NCBI GenBank assembly: GCA_964587915.1
Contig: CAZPMK010000004.1
Coordinates: forward strand, 24,931 to 88,930
Direction of reading: 5' to 3'
Source: CAG-177 sp964587915
GTDB taxonomy: Bacteria; Bacillota; Clostridia; Oscillospirales; Acutalibacteraceae
Length of the DNA stretch: 64,000 nt
The translations under genes and the position numbers were made by a program. Positions 59,784 to 64,000 of the stretch are shown here, one piece after another. Within the stretch, counting starts at the first letter, position 1; each line of letters begins with the position of its first letter. Below the pieces are notes generated by a model. It saw only the letters and a list, made by a program, of their open reading frames with translations, was not told the origin of the DNA and ran no database searches.

Positions 59784-59881
59784 AAAATTCAATACCCCTT
59801 TCAGTTAATGAATATGCTTATAACGTATTCTTTGTTATAAATTATAACATATAGCAGAAACAGAAGTCAAGCTATAATATT

Positions 59882-59897
59882 GGTGAGGTGAATCACC
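59882..59897 (+). promoter_or_regulatory. Palindrome enclosing the ribosome binding site of the RHH gene
   Basis: GGTGA (59882-59886) and TCACC (59893-59897) flank GGTGAA and end directly before the ATG. It can fold as a hairpin masking GAGGTG or act as an operator. TATAAT at 59873-59878 is just upstream. Confidence 0.5.
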
Positions 59898-60086
59898 ATG
59901 AAAGAAAAACTCATTATCAGCAAAAAATCATTAAAAGGTGAAGATGGATACAAAACTTTCTCCATTCGCATTAAAGATGAAACGGTAAGCAACCTTGACA
60001 AATTGTCAAAAGAATCCAATCGTTCACGGAATGAGTTGATTAACATTCTGCTTGATTATGCGATTAAAAATTGTGAAATAGAATAA
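59898..60086 (+). CDS. Ribbon-helix-helix (CopG/Arc-like) protein
   Basis: A 62-residue protein with the strand YKTFSIRIKD followed by helices ETVSNLDKLSKES and SRNELINILLDYAIKN, the ribbon-helix-helix arrangement of CopG/Arc repressors. Such proteins are often antitoxins, plasmid regulators or mobile-element repressors. It is divergent from the three membrane-protein genes and 114 bp from the first, so it may control them. No toxin gene is adjacent on its strand. Confidence 0.75.
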   Translation: MKEKLIISKKSLKGEDGYKTFSIRIKDETVSNLDKLSKESNRSRNELINILLDYAIKNCEIE

Positions 60087-60106
60087 TCGACTTGTGTTTT
60101 AACAAG

Positions 60107-60159
60107 AAACGCCTCCGAGGGCGGCAGATTTTCTGTCAACCGTTCGGAGGCGTATTTTT
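60107..60159. repeat. 53-bp hairpin repeat, right copy
   Basis: Identical to 56536-56588. It directly follows the 3' end of gpmI and serves as a terminator there; the left copy may derive from it. Confidence 0.95.
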
Positions 60160-60167
60160 TGCTTATT

Positions 60168-61685
60168 TTATTTGATAAGGCTTTCGCCGTTCATTTCGGC
60201 AGGCTGTTCAAGTCCCATAATTTTCAGCATCGTGGGGGCGATATCGCAGAGCTTTCCGCCGCTTTCACGCAGCTCGCAGGGATATCCAACAACGATAAAC
60301 GGAACAGGATTCGTCGTGTGTGCGGTGAAAGGTGAACCGTCGGCTTCGTACATCTTATCGGCATTGCCGTGGTCGGCGGTGATGAGCATTACGCCGTCCT
60401 TTGCACGAACCGCATCGCAAATCTTGCCTACGCAGGTATCAACCGCTTCAACCGCCGCAACAGCCGCTTCAAAAACACCCGTGTGACCTACCATGTCGCA
60501 GTTCGCATAATTGAGAACTATCGCATCGTATTTGTCGCTGTCGATTGCCGCAAGGAGCTTGTCCGTCACCTCGTATGCACTCATTTCGGGCTGCATATCA
60601 TAGGTTGCAACAGCGGGAGATTTAACAAGGATTCTGTCCTCACCGGCGTACTGCTTTTCAACACCGCCGTTAAAGAAGAACGTAACGTGAGCGTATTTTT
60701 CTGTTTCGGCAATTCTGAGCTGGCTTAATCCCTTGTTTGAAATATATTCACCGAAGGTATTTTCGAGTCCCTCGGGCTTAAAGGCAACGTGAACATTGGG
60801 CATTGTTGCATCATATTGCGTCATGCAAACATAGTAAAGATTTTTGAGTCGGTTGCGTTCAAATCCTGCAAAATCGCCGTCAACAAAGGCTCTTGTGATT
60901 TCTCTTGCTCTGTCGGGACGGAAATTGAAGAAGATTACGGAATCGTTATCGCTTACGGGCTGAGCCTTACTTGAAACGGAGGGAACGATAAATTCGTCGG
61001 TGACATCCTGTGCGTAGGACTCCTCAACCAGCTTGCAGGCACAGTCAAACTTCACGCCCTCGCACTCGGTAAGAGCCTTGTAAGCCTTAACAACTCTCTC
61101 CCAGCGGTTGTCTCTGTCCATGGCATAATATCTGCCCATGACGGTTGCAATTTCGCCTACGCCGATTTCTTCACACTTTTTGTAAAGCTCCTCAAGAAAA
61201 TCCTTGCCCGAGGTGGGAGAAACGTCTCTGCCGTCCATAAGGCAATGAATGAATACCTTTTCAACGCCGCTGCGTTTTGCAAGCTCCAAAATTCCGTAAA
61301 GGTGGGTGTTGTGGCTGTGAACGCCGCCGTCGGAGAGCAGACCCATAAGATGAAGTGCGGAATTATTCTTTTTGCAATTTTCCATTGCACCGACAAGAGC
61401 TTCGTTTGCAAAGAAATCGCCGTCTTTAATCGACTTGGTTATTCTCGTAAGCTCCTGATAAACAACTCTGCCTGCACCGATATTGGTGTGACCGACCTCG
61501 CTGTTACCCATCTGACCGTCGGGCAGACCGACATCCATGCCGGAGGCTCCGATATATGTCATAGGATTTTCAGCCATTATTTTATCGAGATTCGGCGTTT
61601 TTGCGGCGACGATTGCGTTACCGTAGTCGCTGTCATTCTTGCCGAAACCGTCCATGATGCAAAGAAGAACGGGCTTTTTGCTCAT
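60168..61685 (-). CDS. gpmI: 2,3-bisphosphoglycerate-independent phosphoglycerate mutase
   Basis: A 505-residue two-domain manganese enzyme of the alkaline phosphatase superfamily interconverting 3- and 2-phosphoglycerate. The catalytic serine motif GQMGNSEVGH is near residue 56, DGRDVSPTSG near residue 150, NFRPDRARE near residue 255, and the metal site ITADHGNADKM near residue 440. Last gene of the pgk-tpiA-gpmI operon. Widespread in clostridia. Confidence 0.96.
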   Translation of the reverse strand: MSKKPVLLCIMDGFGKNDSDYGNAIVAAKTPNLDKIMAENPMTYIGASGMDVGLPDGQMGNSEVGHTNIGAGRVVYQELTRITKSIKDGDFFANEALVGAMENCKKNNSALHLMGLLSDGGVHSHNTHLYGILELAKRSGVEKVFIHCLMDGRDVSPTSGKDFLEELYKKCEEIGVGEIATVMGRYYAMDRDNRWERVVKAYKALTECEGVKFDCACKLVEESYAQDVTDEFIVPSVSSKAQPVSDNDSVIFFNFRPDRAREITRAFVDGDFAGFERNRLKNLYYVCMTQYDATMPNVHVAFKPEGLENTFGEYISNKGLSQLRIAETEKYAHVTFFFNGGVEKQYAGEDRILVKSPAVATYDMQPEMSAYEVTDKLLAAIDSDKYDAIVLNYANCDMVGHTGVFEAAVAAVEAVDTCVGKICDAVRAKDGVMLITADHGNADKMYEADGSPFTAHTTNPVPFIVVGYPCELRESGGKLCDIAPTMLKIMGLEQPAEMNGESLIK

Positions 61686-61742
61686 AAAACATCAATCCTT
61701 TCATACAAATACAGGGGTCGAAGCCGACCCCCGATAAAAGTT

Positions 61743-62510
61743 TTATTTTGAAGCTGCTTCGACAATTTTTGCGAATTTCTCCGCAACAAGAGAAGCACCG
61801 CCGATAAGTCCGCCGTCAACATCGTACTGAGCAAGAAGCTCTGCCGCATTGCCGTCGTTCATTGAACCGCCGTACTGGATAACGAATCTGTCTGCGGCAT
61901 CCTTTGTATAAAGCTCTGCAATGAGAGCACGGATAACGGCGCAAACCTCGTTAGCCTGCTCGGGAGTTGCGGTAAGTCCCGTACCGATAGCCCAAACGGG
62001 CTCGTAAGCGATGATGATATTTGCAAGCTCCGCCTCGGAAACGCCCGAAAGAGCAACCTTTGTCTGCTTTCTGACAACCTCTGCGGTGATGCCGAGCTCT
62101 CTTTCACCGAGAACCTCGCCGACACAAAGGATAACCTTGAGTCCTGCATTGAGAGCGGCTCTTACACGGTCACGAACCGTCTCGTCCGTCTCACCGAAAT
62201 ACTGTCTTCTCTCGGAGTGACCGATGATGACATAGGGAACGCCCGCAGCTTTAAGCATTTCAGCGGAAACCTCGCCGGTGAAAGCACCCTTCTCTGCCCA
62301 ATGGCAGTTTTCGGCACCGATCATAATGTTGGAGCCTGCGGCGGCTTCCATTGCCGCATAAAGGTCAATGTAGGGAGCGCAGATAACGACGTCACAGTCT
62401 GCATCGGCAACAAGGGGCTTCATAGCCTCGATGAGAGCCTTTGTCTGCTCGGGATTATTATTCATTTTCCAGTTGCCCGCAATGACGGGTCTGCGAAGTG
62501 ATTTATCCAT
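61743..62510 (-). CDS. tpiA: Triose-phosphate isomerase
   Basis: A 255-residue TIM barrel. The N-terminal GNWKMN with the catalytic Lys, the His in IGHSERR (about residue 97), the catalytic Glu in AYEPVWAIGTG (about residue 168) and the phosphate loop GGSMN are complete. It interconverts dihydroxyacetone phosphate and glyceraldehyde 3-phosphate. AAAGGA precedes the ATG. Between pgk and gpmI. Confidence 0.97.
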   Translation of the reverse strand: MDKSLRRPVIAGNWKMNNNPEQTKALIEAMKPLVADADCDVVICAPYIDLYAAMEAAAGSNIMIGAENCHWAEKGAFTGEVSAEMLKAAGVPYVIIGHSERRQYFGETDETVRDRVRAALNAGLKVILCVGEVLGERELGITAEVVRKQTKVALSGVSEAELANIIIAYEPVWAIGTGLTATPEQANEVCAVIRALIAELYTKDAADRFVIQYGGSMNDGNAAELLAQYDVDGGLIGGASLVAEKFAKIVEAASK

Positions 62511-62536
62511 GATTATATTCCTTTCAATCGTAAAAC

Positions 62537-63748
62537 TTACTTATCGTTGACAGCTTCAATACCGGGAAGAGCCTTGCCCTCAAGGAATTCAAGAGAAGCA
62601 CCGCCGCCGGTTGAAATATGAGTCATCTTGTCGCCGAAGCCGAGAGTATTGACGGCAGCAGCGGAATCTCCGCCGCCGATGATGGTAACGGCATCTGTAT
62701 CTGCAAGAGCCTTTGCAACAGCGATTGTGCCCTTTGCAAGAATGGGATTCTCAAATACGCCCATAGGTCCGTTCCAAACAACGGTCTTTGCACTCTTAAC
62801 GGCATCAGCATAAAGCTCTGCGGTCTTGGGACCGATATCAAGACCCTCCATGTCGGCGGGAATTGCATCTGCATCATAAATAACCGTATCAATGGGAGCA
62901 TCAATGGGATTGGGGAAGTCGGCAGCCGCAACAACATCAACAGGAAGAAGAATCTTAACGCCCTTTGCCTCTGCCTTTGCAAGCATATCCTTGCAGTAAT
63001 CAATCTTGCTCTCGTCAAGAAGTGACTTGCCTACGCCGTAGCCCTGAGCAGCAAGGAAAGTATAAGCCATACCGCCGCCGATGATGAGAGTATCTGCCTT
63101 GTTAAGAAGATTTTCGATAACGTTGAGCTTATCGGCAACCTTTGCACCGCCGAGAATGGTAACGAAGGGTCTTGCGGGATCTTCAACGGCATTGCCGAGA
63201 TATTTAAGCTCCTTGCCCATGAGGTAGCCTACAGCTGCTTCTTCAACAAAAGCGGTAACGCCGACGGTGGAGCAGTGTGCTCTGTGTGCCGCACCGAAAG
63301 CATCGTTTACATATATATCGCAAAGTGAAGCAAGGTCCTTTGAAAATGCCTCGCCGTTCTTGGTTTCCTCAGCACGGAAACGGGTGTTCTCAAGAAGAAC
63401 TACGTCACCGTTGTTCATTGCGGCAACGGCAGCCTTTGCGTTTTCACCTACAACGGTATCGTCAGCGGCAAAAACAACCTCTTTGCCGAGCTTCTCGCTG
63501 AGTCTCTTTGCTACGGGAGCAAGGGAGAATTTAGCCTCGGGACCGTTCTTGGGCTTGCCGAGATGAGAGCAAAGGATGACCTTTGCACCGTCGTTGATAA
63601 GTTTCTGAATGGTGGGGAGAGCGGCGTTTATTCTGTTTTCATCGGTGATAACGCCGTCCTTGAGGGGAACGTTAAAGTCGCAACGAACAAGCACCTTCTT
63701 GCCGGTTGCATTAAGATCGTCAACTGTTTTCTTGTTAAGTAAGCTCAT
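62537..63748 (-). CDS. pgk: Phosphoglycerate kinase
   Basis: A 403-residue two-lobed kinase. The N-terminal signature VLVRCDFNVPLKDG, the SHLGKPK segment near residue 64, the hinge region near residues 185-215 (LGGAKVADKL) and the ATP-binding IIGGGDSAAAV near residue 370 are all seen. It makes ATP from 1,3-bisphosphoglycerate. ATG 63748 is chosen because AAAGGAAG precedes it. First gene of the operon. Confidence 0.97.
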   Translation of the reverse strand: MSLLNKKTVDDLNATGKKVLVRCDFNVPLKDGVITDENRINAALPTIQKLINDGAKVILCSHLGKPKNGPEAKFSLAPVAKRLSEKLGKEVVFAADDTVVGENAKAAVAAMNNGDVVLLENTRFRAEETKNGEAFSKDLASLCDIYVNDAFGAAHRAHCSTVGVTAFVEEAAVGYLMGKELKYLGNAVEDPARPFVTILGGAKVADKLNVIENLLNKADTLIIGGGMAYTFLAAQGYGVGKSLLDESKIDYCKDMLAKAEAKGVKILLPVDVVAAADFPNPIDAPIDTVIYDADAIPADMEGLDIGPKTAELYADAVKSAKTVVWNGPMGVFENPILAKGTIAVAKALADTDAVTIIGGGDSAAAVNTLGFGDKMTHISTGGGASLEFLEGKALPGIEAVNDK

Positions 63749-63794
63749 TGTGATTCTTCCTTTCATTTTTAATGGAACATTTTTAACCTATTAT

Positions 63795-63823
63795 ATTCTA
63801 TATTATTGTGATAAAATTTTCAA
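63795..63823 (-). promoter_or_regulatory. Promoter of the glycolysis operon
   Basis: Minus strand TTGAAA (63818-63823) and TAGAAT (63795-63800), 17-bp spacer; a TATAAT overlaps just downstream. Confidence 0.65.
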
Positions 63824-63881
63824 GTATTATTTATCGGCGAAATTAACGAATATAAAAAATTTTACGACGAAAATTTTTCCC

Positions 63882-63910
63882 TTGACACTTTGCAGCTTTT
63901 TTGGTACACT
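63882..63910 (+). promoter_or_regulatory. Promoter in front of a tRNA-like 5' half
   Basis: TTGACA (63882-63887) and TACACT (63905-63910) with a 17-bp spacer, 16 bp before the tRNA-like sequence. Confidence 0.7.
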
Positions 63911-63926
63911 TATTCGGTGGAAATAT

Positions 63927-64000
63927 GGCTCCTTAGTTAAATGGATATAAGAACCTGACACTTCGTGTCAGAACCTTGTTATTCGCTTCGCTCATTATAA
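63927..64000 (+). other. tRNA-like 5' half followed by a palindromic repeat (window edge)
   Basis: GGCTCCT, then TTAGTTAAATGGATATAAG reads like the acceptor and D arm of an arginine-type tRNA. The continuation CTGACACTTCGTGTCAG is a palindrome, and ATTCGCTTCGCTCAT follows. No matching AGGAGCC or TTCGA T-loop occurs before the window ends, so this is not an intact tRNA as seen here. Confidence 0.4.

Noticed and set aside
63955..63975. tRNA-Glu anticodon (TTC) in the palindrome at the window end
   Set aside because: A seven-base loop with TTC can be drawn, but position 33 would be C and no T arm or acceptor match follows.
1..64000. CRISPR arrays, rRNA genes, intact insertion sequences or transposases
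   Set aside because: No regularly spaced repeat series, no rRNA core motifs and no transposase- or integrase-like protein were seen in any frame.

Overview
The window looks like chromosomal DNA from a Gram-positive anaerobe of the class Clostridia, most likely an Oscillospiraceae/Ruminococcaceae-type gut commensal. Supporting signs are SCIFF peptide plus its radical SAM maturase (a Clostridia marker), teichoic-acid-type CDP-glycerol transferases, a short HisG that depends on HisZ, two PBP5-type carboxypeptidases, a possible YpeB-like spore protein, strong AGGAGG ribosome binding sites and TTGACA/TATAAT promoters. This placement is inference from gene content. TGA is used normally as a stop.

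Layout. 0-4.9 kb: the 3' end of a wall polymer locus (TarI/IspD-like, TarJ-like, GT2 glycosyltransferase, two convergent CDP-glycerol glycerophosphotransferases). 5.0-6.9 kb: tRNA-Gln(CTG) and tRNA-Arg(CCG), then an accessory islet of very small genes: two copies of a mini HTH gene exactly 600 bp apart, 38-aa and two 30-aa membrane peptides, and an SH3b lysin remnant. 7.0-11.3 kb: YibE/F protein, class II aldolase (IolJ-like), IolC-like kinase, secreted phosphoesterase. 11.3-15.5 kb: MarR-controlled heterodimeric ABC exporter. 15.5-19.0 kb: phosphoesterase, D-Ala-D-Ala carboxypeptidase, GNAT. 19.0-24.2 kb: an operon of two Gfo/Idh/MocA oxidoreductases and two TIM-barrel isomerase/epimerases, ending in alanine racemase. 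24.2-27.3 kb: cysK, patatin-like lipase, RlmD-type methyltransferase.

27.5-35.2 kb: a compact histidine operon, yerC-hisZGDCBHAF-hisIE, with nearly every junction overlapping. It lacks a histidinol-phosphatase. 35.3-38.2 kb: SCIFF peptide, its maturase and a translationally coupled Orn/Lys/Arg-type decarboxylase. 38.4-45.5 kb: secreted PHP-domain protein, MtaB, second carboxypeptidase, anchored propeller-like protein, a 44-aa peptide, phosphoesterase and TetR. 45.7-47.1 kb: MATE exporter, followed by a decayed gene fragment. 47.5-52.2 kb: a second carbohydrate locus (nucleotide kinase, Gfo/Idh/MocA, TIM barrel, C_GCAxxG_C_C protein, GPH transporter). 52.3-56.4 kb: XRE-membrane regulator, acyl-CoA ligase, a long hairpin, YpeB-like protein.

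56.6-60.1 kb: an AT-rich island bounded by two identical 53-bp hairpins and carrying three unrecognised membrane proteins plus a ribbon-helix-helix protein. 60.2-63.8 kb: glycolysis operon pgk-tpiA-gpmI. The last 75 bases hold a promoter followed by what looks like the 5' half of a tRNA running into a palindromic repeat.

The strongest candidates for something undescribed are the AT-rich island at 56.6-60.1 kb and the micropeptide islet at 5.6-6.9 kb. The two oxidoreductase/TIM-barrel loci are likely catabolic systems of unknown substrate. All functional calls rest on motif reading without database searches.
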